Shown: positions 17,111 to 25,848, counted from the first letter of the stretch. The stretch: 43,213 nucleotides of DNA from JBFGCA01 sp041567315 (GCA_041567315.1 JBFGCA010000031.1:1-43213), one strand, 5' to 3'. Program-made: numbers and translations. The notes: a model not told the origin generated them from the letters alone.

Positions 17111-18922
17111 TTACGGCACCGCGCCGGACCAGGCGCCGGTGTCGCCGGACTCGAAGCCGTCGGCGAAGATGGCCGCTTCGACGACGACGGCGGCGCTGGC
17201 GGCCTCCATCTCGACCGGCGGCGAGCGGCCGTAGGCGGGGTCCTCCCACAGGGCGTAGAGGTATTCGCCGCGGCTCATGCCCGGCAGGCCGCCGGTGCGC
17301 GGGATGCAGTCGTCGGGGAAGCCGCCGGCCACCGCCTCGTCGCGCAGGAACTCGACGTACTCCTTGCTCGCCGTCTGGTAGAGCAGCCGGGCCTCGACCG
17401 TCAGCGGCGAGGTGGCGTCCGGAGGCACCGGGACCTGGTAGCCGGTGACGTCGAAGTTGACCAGCACGCCCGAACCGGGGGAGGTCTCCGGGTAGACGTA
17501 GTTCACCGGCCGGGTCTCGGCGTCGGCGCCGCCGGTGAAGCCCAGCGGCGGGATCCGGTTGTCGAGCGCGATGCAGTCGTCCAGCACGAAATGGAACAGC
17601 CGCCGGCCGCCACCGTCGGTGAACTCGCAGGCCCCGGCATCGGAGTTCCAGACCCCGTTGATCCGCTCGTAGACCTTGAGCTGCGGATCGTCGGCCAGCT
17701 CGCCGGTCGCCGGGTCCCAGGCGCCGCTCTCGAAGACCAGGTCGCCGTCGCCGTCGCGGACCTCGAGCCGGAGCCACATCCGCCGTCCCTCGACGTAGCC
17801 GGTGGGGAGCTTGTGACCGGTCAGGTTGGTGACCTCGACCTCGACCGGCAGATTGCCGCCGGGGCCCACCTCCGGCGGCGCCGTCAGCGCGATGTTGGCC
17901 GAGGCCTCCTGGAGCAGCTCCAGCGCCCAGGCGACGGTGGCGTCGAAGGCGTCGTCGCGCTGCAGGTTGGGGTACTCGCCCTTGAGCACCGCCGGCACCC
18001 AGGCGTTGCCGCCCGCGAAGCGATGCACCGACAGGTCGCCCGTGCGGTCGTTCTGACCGAACGAGCAGGCGAAGACCGGACTGCCGGTGGCGTCGGGCAT
18101 GTGACAGTTCTGACAGGTCGCGAAGTCGGGATCGCCGCCGTCCGAGTAGACGCTCTGCTGCCACTCCTTGAAGGTGCGCTCCACCGGGTAGGGGATGCCG
18201 GTGTCGGTGCCGCTCTCGTCGATCAGCGTCTCCAGCGGGTTGGTGACGTTGTGGCAGTTGCCGCACTGATCGCCCGAGACGTGATAGGGCGAGAAGGCCC
18301 ACTCGTGCGGTGGCGGCACCGGCCCGCCCTCGATCGGGTAGTCGTAGGGCCCGTGCCGGCAGGGCTCGAACGGGAAGTCGCCGTTGGGGCAGACCTCGTC
18401 GTCGATCCAGAACCGAGCGTTCTCGAAGTAGACCGGGTCTTCGCCCGGCGGCGGGTCGTCGTTGACCGTCATCCGGTGGCACAGGTGGCAGCTCACCCCC
18501 GAGAAGTCGTTGTCGGGCTCGTCCAGGTTGCCGGCGAGGGCGCAGCCGTCGGCGTCCCCCACCGCCGGCGGTGCGGCGTCGGCGCGACCGCCCAGCCAGC
18601 CGGTGGGGGCGTGGCACCGCAGGCAGAACTCGCCGATCCCCGGCACGTCCTGGTTGGCGACGTCGAGGGCGGCCCAGAAGATCGGGTCGCGCGCCGCGTT
18701 GGCCATCATCGAGCCGGACCAGGTGTCGAGCTGCTCGATGTTCCGCTGCGGGTCGTAGGCGGCGTGACAGCTGGCACAGGCGTCGAACGGCGCCAGCAGC
18801 TCGAAGGCGAGCGGCGGCTGGGTGCCAAGCGGGGTGAACGGACCGGCCCCCGCCAGCCAGGCGGCGCCCACCAGCAGCGCCCCGGTGGCCGCGCCGGCGA
18901 CGGCGCCGGTGAGCCGCTTCAT
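17111..18922 (-). CDS. Secreted pentaheme c-type cytochrome with DGFESGD tail
   Basis: The protein has 603 aa from ATG 18922 behind GAGGCGG; the longer open frame upstream is a shadow. A signal peptide (about 1-27) is followed by five CXXCH heme sites at C49, C100, C145, C220 and C270. The C-terminal half (about 295-560) has no heme motif; it contains TNLTGHKLPTGYVEGRRMW, a segment recurrent in multiheme cytochromes, where its His could be a distal ligand. The last residues read IFADGFESGDTGAW. It should sit in the periplasm or at the cell surface and carry electrons. It is convergent with the amine-oxidase-like gene (48-nt gap) and downstream of another tailed secreted protein. Confidence 0.88.
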   Translation of the reverse strand: MKRLTGAVAGAATGALLVGAAWLAGAGPFTPLGTQPPLAFELLAPFDACASCHAAYDPQRNIEQLDTWSGSMMANAARDPIFWAALDVANQDVPGIGEFCLRCHAPTGWLGGRADAAPPAVGDADGCALAGNLDEPDNDFSGVSCHLCHRMTVNDDPPPGEDPVYFENARFWIDDEVCPNGDFPFEPCRHGPYDYPIEGGPVPPPHEWAFSPYHVSGDQCGNCHNVTNPLETLIDESGTDTGIPYPVERTFKEWQQSVYSDGGDPDFATCQNCHMPDATGSPVFACSFGQNDRTGDLSVHRFAGGNAWVPAVLKGEYPNLQRDDAFDATVAWALELLQEASANIALTAPPEVGPGGNLPVEVEVTNLTGHKLPTGYVEGRRMWLRLEVRDGDGDLVFESGAWDPATGELADDPQLKVYERINGVWNSDAGACEFTDGGGRRLFHFVLDDCIALDNRIPPLGFTGGADAETRPVNYVYPETSPGSGVLVNFDVTGYQVPVPPDATSPLTVEARLLYQTASKEYVEFLRDEAVAGGFPDDCIPRTGGLPGMSRGEYLYALWEDPAYGRSPPVEMEAASAAVVVEAAIFADGFESGDTGAWSGAVP

Positions 18923-18990
18923 CGGATACCGCCTCGCGGATCCACCGTACCGGCCCACCGGCCTCGCCTCAATGGCAATGTCCACCCGCC

Positions 18991-20844
18991 CTACTGACCC
19001 TGGGTCCAGGCCGAGGTGTCCCCCGACTCGAAGCCGTCGGCGAAGATCGCGGCCGGCGCCGGGGCCAGCAGTTCGGCCGCCAGCTGGCTCCCCTGCCCCG
19101 GCTCCTGGGGCACCAGGGTGACCGCGGCGGTGACCGGCGGCGTCGGCACCTCGAAGTAGAAGGCGAACTGCTCGCCCCAGTCGAGGGCCGCGGCGCCGGC
19201 CGGCGCCTGCCAGCTCACCGCCTCGGCGGTCACCGTCGCCGGCCAGTCGTTGGCGGGGTCGCCGTCGCCGTCCGAGAAGCCGGCGGCGGTCGCCACCACC
19301 CCGGCCGGCAGCGGCACCTGGAGCCGCTGCACCCGGCGATCGTAGTCGTGATTGGCGACGGCGTACTCGTAGCGCCAGCCGGCGGCGCCCAGCGCCAGCG
19401 CCCGGACCGCCGCCGTCAGGTGGCCGTCCGGCGTCGACAACCGGTCGTTGGCGCCCCGCGGCCCGGGATCGGCCGGATCGACCCAGGCGTCGATCACCGG
19501 CCCCAGAGCGAGCGGGGTGACGAGCGCGAACGTCCAGACGCTGCCGACGAGCTGCGGTGTCACCCGCCGGTAGCCCATGGTGTTGAATACGTCGACGTCG
19601 TCGCGGATGACGTACCAGCCCTCGATGTAGTAGTCGGCGCCCGCCGTCGCCAGGTCGGGCTCGGCCACCACCATGCGGTGCTCGAACGGGTCGTGCCCGC
19701 CGGCGCCGTGGTCGCGGTCGTCGTCGCAGTCGGGATCGAAGTGCGAGCCGCAGCGCTCCCAGACCCCGGTCGAGGCGGTCACCTCCTCCCGCGGCGCCAG
19801 CCACTGGCGGCTCTCGTTGGTGCCCACCCCGTAAGTGTCCTCGCAGGCCACCCACAGGATGTGGCCGCCGGCGCACCCGCAGGCGGTGTTGACGGTGAAG
19901 AAGGCGTGCTTGACCTCGGAGCGGCCGATCTGCTCCAGCCGGCCGTCCGCCACCCGGTAGAGCGCCCAGACCAGATAGGGGTGCTGGTCGTTGCCGTAGG
20001 GCGGCGCCGGCGGATCGAAGGGCGCGTACCAGGGCACGTCGGCGGTGCCGACGTTGCGCAGGCTCGCCGACGGGGTGACCGCCACCCGCACCCCCGGCTC
20101 GCGGGCGCTCTGCTGCAGCTGGCCCAGGTTCAGCAGCTCCACGTCGGCGTCGAAGCCGGGGTCGGTCGGCCAGTTGGGGTTGGAGCACGCCCCGGCGGTG
20201 AGGTCGGCGCCGGCCGGCACCTCGACCGCCGCGTGGACCGACATCGAGGCCACCGTCAGCCCCGCCAGCCGGGAGTCGCCGATCCGCACCGCCAGCGCCG
20301 GCGCGATCCGTACGTCCATGTTGTTCAGCTCCAGCCGTTTCGCCCCAGGATCCACAAAGGCATGGACGTGGTCGACCCGGAACAGCGTCTCGCCGGCGGC
20401 GTCGACCAGCTCGAGCGCGAACGGGTCCGCCGCGGCCGGCCGCAGCTCGAAGCCGTCCAGCACCGCTTCGCCACCCGCCCAGCGCAGCGTCAGCCCCCCG
20501 AGATGCCGCAGGTTACCGCCTGTAAAGCCGGCAAAGGCCCCGCCCGGGGCGGCGAAGTACAGCCCCCAGGGCTTCGGGGAAGAAAACGCGAGAAAGCCGG
20601 GTCCGGGTGATTCGGCAGTCTGGCGGAGCTCGGTGACCGTCAGTCCCAGGTCCGCCGCGAGCTGGTTGAAGCGCAGCGCGGTCACCGCCTCGGCGGCGGT
20701 CCAGGGGGTCCAGGTAGAGGGTGCGGTGGTGCCGGGGATCGTCTCGGGTCGGCCGCTCTCAGCAGTCGCAGCGGGCCGCAGCACCAAGAAAGCCGTGGTG
20801 GCCGTCAGCACCGTCAAGGCGAGCACCGAGCGATGGATGGACAC
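18991..20844 (-). CDS. Large secreted protein of unknown function with DGFESGD tail
   Basis: The protein has 617 aa if started at GTG 20844, just before a hydrophobic signal segment (about 5-25); the ribosome-binding site is weak, and the frame stays open to 21006. The middle part shows VKHAFFTVNTACGCAGGHI, then ACEDTYGVGTNESRQWLAPR and a DHG/H-rich acidic stretch. This order resembles an uncharacterised family of secreted proteins I associate with Planctomycetes and Acidobacteriota (pattern KHGFxxL..C.C..LGxGCxDxYxxxxN). The C-terminal third looks beta-rich and the end is IFADGFESGDTSAW. It lies 68 nt upstream of the cytochrome gene on the same strand, so cotranscription is likely. Function unknown. 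Confidence 0.8.
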   Translation of the reverse strand: MSIHRSVLALTVLTATTAFLVLRPAATAESGRPETIPGTTAPSTWTPWTAAEAVTALRFNQLAADLGLTVTELRQTAESPGPGFLAFSSPKPWGLYFAAPGGAFAGFTGGNLRHLGGLTLRWAGGEAVLDGFELRPAAADPFALELVDAAGETLFRVDHVHAFVDPGAKRLELNNMDVRIAPALAVRIGDSRLAGLTVASMSVHAAVEVPAGADLTAGACSNPNWPTDPGFDADVELLNLGQLQQSAREPGVRVAVTPSASLRNVGTADVPWYAPFDPPAPPYGNDQHPYLVWALYRVADGRLEQIGRSEVKHAFFTVNTACGCAGGHILWVACEDTYGVGTNESRQWLAPREEVTASTGVWERCGSHFDPDCDDDRDHGAGGHDPFEHRMVVAEPDLATAGADYYIEGWYVIRDDVDVFNTMGYRRVTPQLVGSVWTFALVTPLALGPVIDAWVDPADPGPRGANDRLSTPDGHLTAAVRALALGAAGWRYEYAVANHDYDRRVQRLQVPLPAGVVATAAGFSDGDGDPANDWPATVTAEAVSWQAPAGAAALDWGEQFAFYFEVPTPPVTAAVTLVPQEPGQGSQLAAELLAPAPAAIFADGFESGDTSAWTQGQ

Positions 20845-21031
20845 CAAGCTGGCCTCGAGATTCCAGGGGAGGCCGGAGGACGGATTCCGGCCGTTCAGGG
20901 ATGGCGCCAGTCTACCAGGCCGGGTGGCAGTTCTCAGTGGCGCCTTGCACGAAAGGACCCGTCCCAGTCGACCCGTCCGCCTCCACCCTGGGCCAGCTGC
21001 TGCCACCGAACCCCCCGTGGCAACCGCCCAA

Positions 21032-21281
21032 GCCGCCGGCGGGGGGTGGGTCAGCCCCGACGGCCGTGGGAGCCGGCCGGGGCGGGGTGCGACAGGGGCC
21101 TGGAGCCAAGCGCTTGCGCCAACCCTCGAAGGTCAATCAACCGTCCCGCGCGAAGGCGGACAGGAGGAGCCGGCCCTCCCCCGTGAAGTTCTCCAGGGCC
21201 GGCTCCGGTCCCAGGCGGGCCCCGCCCCGGCCGGCTCTCGCCATCAGCCCTTCACCGGCTGACCCACCCCCCGCCGGCGGC
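21032..21281. repeat. Nested perfect inverted repeats, 250 nt
   Basis: Three pairs of arms are nested. The outer arms are 21032-21056 and 21257-21281, 25 bp, perfect. The middle arms are 21070-21087 and 21220-21237, 18 bp, perfect. The inner arms are 21166-21177 and 21195-21206, 12 bp, perfect, with a 17-nt loop. Short CCGTGG/CCACGG segments just outside (21015-21020 and 21283-21288) extend the pairing. No open frame in it looks genuine. It could be a structured RNA, a cruciform-forming site or a non-autonomous mobile element. Confidence 0.85.
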
Positions 21282-21310
21282 CCCACGGCCAGCGCCTCCA
21301 CTCCGCCGCC

Positions 21311-21319
21311 TGCTAGAAT
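21311..21319 (+). promoter_or_regulatory. Extended -10 promoter of sufT
   Basis: TGCTAGAAT is an extended -10 element, 26 nt before ATG 21346, leaving room for the GAGGA ribosome-binding site. The same TGCTA start recurs before other genes in this window. No good -35, as is common for extended -10 promoters. Confidence 0.5.
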
Positions 21320-21345
21320 CCGCCCCGGAGGGACGAGGACCGACC

Positions 21346-21900
21346 ATGTACGGCGCCAGCGAAGAGATCACCCTGCAGCGCGAGGTCGGGGCCATCCAGA
21401 TCCCGGACGGCACCCCGGTGACGATCCCCGAGGGGACCCGGGTGTTCCTGACCCAGGAGCTGGGGGGGAGCTTCACCGTGACCACCGACCGGGGCGGCAT
21501 GTTCCGCATCGACCAGCGGAATGCCGACGCCCTGGGCAAGGAGGTCGTCGCCTCCTCCATCGACCAGAGCGTCGCCGCCGACCCCGAGGCGATGGAGGAG
21601 CAGGTCTGGGCGCAGCTCCGCAAGTGCTACGACCCGGAGATCCCGGTCAACGTGGTGGACCTGGGCCTGATCTACGACTGCCGGCTCGTCGAGCGGCCCG
21701 AAGGCGGTCACCAGGCGGAGATCAAGATGACGCTGACCGCCCCCGGCTGCGGCATGGGGCCGGTGCTGGCCGAGGACGTGCGGGCGCGGCTCGAAGAGAT
21801 CCCCGGCGTCGGAAAGGCCCAGGTCGAGGTGGTCTTCGACCCGCCCTGGAACCCCAACATGATGACCGAGGCGGCGCGGCTGCAGCTCGGCTTCATGTAG
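21346..21900 (+). CDS. sufT: SufT-like Fe-S assembly protein (DUF59/MIP18)
   Basis: The protein has 184 aa. The C-terminal DUF59/MIP18 domain shows C94-Y-DPEIPVNVVDLGLIYD and later TAPGC135GMGP, the two conserved Cys regions of the family. The N-terminal extension (1-80; GTPVTIPEGTRVFLTQELGGSF) is that of SufT, which aids iron-sulfur cluster maturation in the cytoplasm. Length fits SufT. It stands alone and not in a suf operon. It converges with the E1 dehydrogenase gene and overlaps it tail to tail by 8 bp. Confidence 0.92.
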   Translation: MYGASEEITLQREVGAIQIPDGTPVTIPEGTRVFLTQELGGSFTVTTDRGGMFRIDQRNADALGKEVVASSIDQSVAADPEAMEEQVWAQLRKCYDPEIPVNVVDLGLIYDCRLVERPEGGHQAEIKMTLTAPGCGMGPVLAEDVRARLEEIPGVGKAQVEVVFDPPWNPNMMTEAARLQLGFM

Positions 21901-24316
21901 CCGGGAAGCGGCCCGGCTCGCAGCTCGCCATCAGCTCGTAGATGGCGTCGAAGATCGACTCGCGGTTGGGCTTGGAGAAGTAGTCGCCGTCCGAGCCGTA
22001 GGCCGGCCGGTGGGGCTTGGAGGTCACCGTGCGCGGCTCGGCGTCGAGCCAGGCGAAACCGCCCTGGCGCTCGACCACCTGTTGCACCAGGTAGGCGCTG
22101 GCGCCGCCGGGGACGTCCTCGTCGACCACCACCAGCTTGCCGGTCTTGCGCAGCGACTCGGCGACCCGGCCGGCGCGGTCGAACGGCTCGAGGGTCTGGG
22201 CGTCGATCACCTCGGCGTCGATGCCGGCCGGCGCCAGCAGCTCGGCGGCCTCGAGCACGATCCGGCAGCAGGCGCCGTAGGTCAGCACCGTGAGGTCGGC
22301 GCCCTCACGGAGCACCTCCACCACCCCCAGCGGCACGGTCAGCTCGCCGACGTTCTCGGGCAGCGGCTCCTTGACCCGGTAGCCGTTGAGCACCTCGATC
22401 ACCAGCCCCGGGTCGTCGCTGCGCAGCAGGGTGTTGTAGAAGCCGGCCGCCCGGGTCATGTCGCGCGGCACGCAGACCCGCACCCCGCGCACCAGGTGGA
22501 GGATGCCTGCCATCGGCGAGCCGGCGTGCCACATGCCCTCCAGCCGGTGGCCGCGGGTGCGGACGATGACCGGCGCCTTCTGGATGCCGTTCGAGCGCCA
22601 GCGCACGGTGGCCAGGTCGTCGGCCAGGATCTGCAGGGCGTAGAGCAGGTAGTCCAGGTACTGGATCTCGGCGATCGGCCGCAGGCCCCGCATCGCCAGC
22701 CCGATGGCCTGGCCGATGATGGTGGTCTCGCGGATGCCGGTGTCGGCGACCCGGAGCTCGCCGTATTTCTCCTGCAGGCCGGCGAAGCCCTGGTTGACGT
22801 CGCCGAGCCGGCCCAGGTCCTCGCCGAAGGCCACCAGGTTGTTGTAGCGGGCCAGGGCGGCGTCGAAGCAGCGGTTGAGGACCTCGAAGCCGTTGACCAC
22901 CGGCGGCTCCGCGGCGTAGACCGGCGGCACCGCCGGCACCTCGAGCGCCGAGCGGCGGCCGGCGCCGTAGAGCTCGGCGCCGTAGCGCTCCTCGATCTGG
23001 TCGCGCAGGCGCCGCCGCCACTGGTCGAGTTCGCGGCGCGCCGGCAGCTGGCGGTCGGCGACCGACACCAGCACCTCCTGGGCGGTCGCCAGCAGCTCGC
23101 GGCGCAGCGGCATCGAGCGCCCCTCCAGCCAGCGCACCCTCTCGGCCATCTCCTCGCCGCGACCGGTGGCCTCGCCGATCCGGCCGAGGATCGCCGCCAG
23201 CTGCAGGCGCTCGGCGTCGATCGGCCGCCGGTAGTTCTCCCAGGCCCGGCGCTGCAGCTCGCGGACCAGCTGGCGGTCGTCCTCCTCGATCCGCTCCAGC
23301 TCGTCGTCGGTGGCGATCCGCTCGGCCACCATCCACTCCCGCATCCGGGCCACGCAGTCGTGCTCGGCCTCCCAGGCCAGCCGCTCGGCCGACTTGTAGC
23401 GCTCCTGGCTGCCGGAGGTCGAGTGGCCCTGCGGCTGGGTCAGCTCGGTGACGTGGACGATGGCCGGCACGTGCTCGCGGCGGACGATCTCGGCGGCCGA
23501 GAGGTAGGTCTCGCACAGCGCCGGGTAGTCCCAGCCGCGCACGGTGTAGAGGTCGAAGCCGTCGCGCTCGCCGGGCGCCCGCTGGAAGCCCCGGAGCACC
23601 GCGCTGAGGTCGCCCTTGGTGACCTGCAGCCGGGTCGGCACGGAGATCCCGTAGCCGTCGTCCCAGATCGACAGCAGCATCGGCGCCCGCAGCACCCCGG
23701 CGGCGTTGATCGACTCCCAGAACATGCCCTCCGCCGAGCTGGCGTCGCCGATGGTGCCGAAGGCGATCTCGTTGCCGTCGTCCGAGAAGCCGCTCAAGTG
23801 CTTGAGCTCCTCGAGCTCGCGATAGAGCCGCGAGGCATAGGCCAGACCGACCAGCCGCGGCATCTGCGAGCCGGTCGGCGAGACATCGGCCGAGGAGTTG
23901 TAGGACGCCGTGTGGTCGCGCCAGGCGCCGTCGGGATCGATCAGCGGGGTGGCGAAATGGGCGTTCATCTGGCGGCCGGCCGAGCACGGGTCGTGTCCCG
24001 GTTCGGTGTCGGCGTAGAGCTGGGCGAAAAACTCGTCGATGCGCAGCAGCCCGAGCGAGAACTGCAGGGTCTGGTCGCGGTAGTAGCCCGAGCGGAAGTC
24101 GCCCTTGCGGAAGGCCCGGGCCAGCGCCACCTGGGCGACCTCCTTGCCGTCCCCGAAGATCCCGAACTTGGCCTTGCCGGTGAGCACCTCGCGCCGCCCC
24201 AGCAGGCTGGCCTGGCGGCTCTGATAGGCGATCCGGTAGTCGCGGAGGATGCTCTCCTTGGTGAAGTGGAAGGTCACCCGTTCCTGGGTGCCGGGACCGG
24301 TGCTCGAGGTGACCAT
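21893..24316 (-). CDS. 2-oxoacid dehydrogenase E1, fused alpha and beta subunits
   Basis: The protein has 807 aa. The alpha half (about 1-400) carries the thiamine diphosphate motif G190-D191 to N204 and, further on, IWDDGYGISVPT. The beta half (about 480-807) is a transketolase-type pyrimidine-binding plus C-terminal domain (VAFGEDLGRLGDVNQGF, TRGHRLEGMWHAG). It decarboxylates a branched-chain or related 2-oxoacid and passes the acyl group to an E2 subunit. No E2 or E3 gene is nearby. The ATG at 24316 has no ribosome-binding site; GTG 24277, with AGGAACG before it, is an alternative. Single-chain alpha-beta fusions of this enzyme are known in several phyla. Confidence 0.9.
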   Translation of the reverse strand: MVTSSTGPGTQERVTFHFTKESILRDYRIAYQSRQASLLGRREVLTGKAKFGIFGDGKEVAQVALARAFRKGDFRSGYYRDQTLQFSLGLLRIDEFFAQLYADTEPGHDPCSAGRQMNAHFATPLIDPDGAWRDHTASYNSSADVSPTGSQMPRLVGLAYASRLYRELEELKHLSGFSDDGNEIAFGTIGDASSAEGMFWESINAAGVLRAPMLLSIWDDGYGISVPTRLQVTKGDLSAVLRGFQRAPGERDGFDLYTVRGWDYPALCETYLSAAEIVRREHVPAIVHVTELTQPQGHSTSGSQERYKSAERLAWEAEHDCVARMREWMVAERIATDDELERIEEDDRQLVRELQRRAWENYRRPIDAERLQLAAILGRIGEATGRGEEMAERVRWLEGRSMPLRRELLATAQEVLVSVADRQLPARRELDQWRRRLRDQIEERYGAELYGAGRRSALEVPAVPPVYAAEPPVVNGFEVLNRCFDAALARYNNLVAFGEDLGRLGDVNQGFAGLQEKYGELRVADTGIRETTIIGQAIGLAMRGLRPIAEIQYLDYLLYALQILADDLATVRWRSNGIQKAPVIVRTRGHRLEGMWHAGSPMAGILHLVRGVRVCVPRDMTRAAGFYNTLLRSDDPGLVIEVLNGYRVKEPLPENVGELTVPLGVVEVLREGADLTVLTYGACCRIVLEAAELLAPAGIDAEVIDAQTLEPFDRAGRVAESLRKTGKLVVVDEDVPGGASAYLVQQVVERQGGFAWLDAEPRTVTSKPHRPAYGSDGDYFSKPNRESIFDAIYELMASCEPGRFPAT

Positions 24317-24364
24317 GGGGGGAACCCGCGCGGCGCCGAGAGCGGCTGCGGAAAAAGTCGCGTC

Positions 24365-24373
24365 ATCGTAGCA
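24365..24373 (-). promoter_or_regulatory. Extended -10 promoter of the E1 gene
   Basis: The minus strand reads TGCTACGAT, about 50 nt upstream of the chosen start and about 90 nt upstream of the alternative GTG. It matches the TGCTA-type extended -10 seen before sufT and ybdK. Confidence 0.45.
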
Positions 24374-24424
24374 CCGGCCGGCCCGCCGGCGGGCGGCCCG
24401 GGCTGCGGGCAGGGCCACCGACCG

Positions 24425-25813
24425 CTACTGCTGGAGCCGCAGGTGGGGGCTGCGCGGGGTGGCGCGCAGCAGCGACACGATCCCGTCGATCTGCCGGACC
24501 AGGACGGCGGCGGTTTCCGCCTCCCGGGCCTGCTGCAGCATGGCGAGCATGGCCACCGCCTCGGTGCCGATCTGCAGGCTCTGGAAGATGGGGAGCGCCT
24601 CGCCGGCCAGCCGGCGGACCTCGGCGAGCCGGCCCTGCTCGGCGTAGAGCGCCGCCAGGTCCATCGACACCAGTGCCACGTCGAAGGTCAGCCCTTCGGC
24701 CACGAAGACCTCGCGGATCTCGAGGAAGGCCTTCTCGGCCGCCGCCGGCTCGCCCAGTCCCTTGAGGATCTTGCCCTCCAGCCAGCGCCGCCTGAGCAGC
24801 GCGATGCGCCCGGCCAGCTCCCGGTAGAGCGGCTCGAGCTTCCGCTGGCGGGTCAGGGCCTCGTGGTGGCGCCCCAGCTCGGTCAGGCACAGGGCCCGGT
24901 TGTGACCCACCAGGAGCACCATCCAGGGGTCCTCCACGAGGTCTTCCCGAGCCGCCAGCTCCGCGAGCATCTCCAGCGCCTGCTCGAAGCGACAGGCCTT
25001 CATCAGGCTGCAGGCGCCGGAAGAGATCTCCAGCTGCTCGTGCCGGTGGTCGCCGAGCGAGGCGTACAGCTCGGCCGACAACCGGTGGGCCTCGCAAGCC
25101 TGGTGGAAGCGCCGGCGCTCCGCCAACAGGTCGCCGCGAAAGCTCAGCAACAGGGCTCGCACCGGAGCCCCGACGCCGCCGGCGCGCACGTAGGCCTCGG
25201 CCCGTCCCAGCGCTTCCTCGGCGCCCCGCAGGTCGGCCTTGATGCGCCGGCTGTTGGCCAGGTGACCCCAGGCGCGGGCCCGCAGCTCCGACAGCCGGTC
25301 GACTTCCAGGCGCCGGTCGTCCAGCGACTCGGCGACGGTGACCGCCAGCGCCGCCAGCTCCAGCATCGGCTGGGGCTGGTCGTGGCGCAGGCTCCAGGAG
25401 CGCTCCAGCAGCCACTCGCAGAGCTCCGGCGAGCGGTAGCGCGCCAGGTTGCGGACCAGCGTCTCACGCTGCCAGGGCGAGTGCTCCTCGAGCTCCGAGA
25501 AAAGCTGCTCCGGCGGCGGGGCGTCGGCGTGAGTTTGCCCGGCGGTGGACCGCCGCCAGGTCCGGAACAGGCCTAACAGCCGCTCGTGGGTCTCGGTGCT
25601 GGTGTCCTCGCGCAGCAGCCGCAGGGTGGAGGCGGTGACCTCGAGCTCCTCGACCAGCGCCCGGCAGCCGGCGCACTCCTCGAAGTGCCGCTCGTAGGGT
25701 CCGCGGGCGGCCGCCGGGAGCGCCTGCTCGATGTAGTCGGTGGCGCGCTCCCGGAAGTCGGCGCAGTCCACCGGGGAGGCGCTGGCTGGCTCGTAGCTCA
25801 CGTTTTGAGTCAC
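24425..25813 (-). CDS. zf-HC2 zinc-finger / TPR protein (anti-sigma-like)
   Basis: The protein has 462 aa. Near the N-terminus is H-x3-C-x2-C (HFEECAGC, about 43-50), the zinc-binding motif of ZAS anti-sigma factors, preceded by an acidic helix. The rest (about 100-440) is a TPR-like helical array (AEEALGRAEAYVRAG, FEQALEMLAELA, AEKAFLEIREVF and similar). Unlike most zf-HC2 anti-sigma factors it has no membrane helix, so it is cytoplasmic. The most upstream start is GTG 25813, but it overlaps a likely -10 box; GTG 25801 would give a near-leaderless start. It is divergent from ybdK and may regulate its neighbours; no sigma factor gene is adjacent. Confidence 0.8.
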   Translation of the reverse strand: MTQNVSYEPASASPVDCADFRERATDYIEQALPAAARGPYERHFEECAGCRALVEELEVTASTLRLLREDTSTETHERLLGLFRTWRRSTAGQTHADAPPPEQLFSELEEHSPWQRETLVRNLARYRSPELCEWLLERSWSLRHDQPQPMLELAALAVTVAESLDDRRLEVDRLSELRARAWGHLANSRRIKADLRGAEEALGRAEAYVRAGGVGAPVRALLLSFRGDLLAERRRFHQACEAHRLSAELYASLGDHRHEQLEISSGACSLMKACRFEQALEMLAELAAREDLVEDPWMVLLVGHNRALCLTELGRHHEALTRQRKLEPLYRELAGRIALLRRRWLEGKILKGLGEPAAAEKAFLEIREVFVAEGLTFDVALVSMDLAALYAEQGRLAEVRRLAGEALPIFQSLQIGTEAVAMLAMLQQAREAETAAVLVRQIDGIVSLLRATPRSPHLRLQQ

Positions 25814-25820
25814 TATAGCA
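25812..25820 (-). promoter_or_regulatory. Extended -10 promoter of the zf-HC2/TPR gene
   Basis: The minus strand reads TGCTATAGT. Transcription would begin near 25805, downstream of the GTG at 25813, so the true start may be GTG 25801. It is one half of a divergent promoter region shared with ybdK. Confidence 0.45.
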
Positions 25821-25848
25821 ATCCCCGCCGCCGAGCTACATTACGGAC

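Larger units (their letters stand above)
20845..21345. other. 501-nt intergenic region between divergent genes
   Basis: This gap separates the minus-strand secreted-protein gene from sufT. I see no convincing protein gene: the open frames here lack ribosome-binding sites and family resemblance. It holds the nested inverted-repeat structure at 21032-21281 and the sufT promoter near 21311. Confidence 0.6.

Noticed and set aside
20721..21941. Plus-strand 406-aa open frame through the nested repeats
   Set aside because: It crosses sufT in another frame, has Arg/Pro-rich shadow composition, and lacks a ribosome-binding site.
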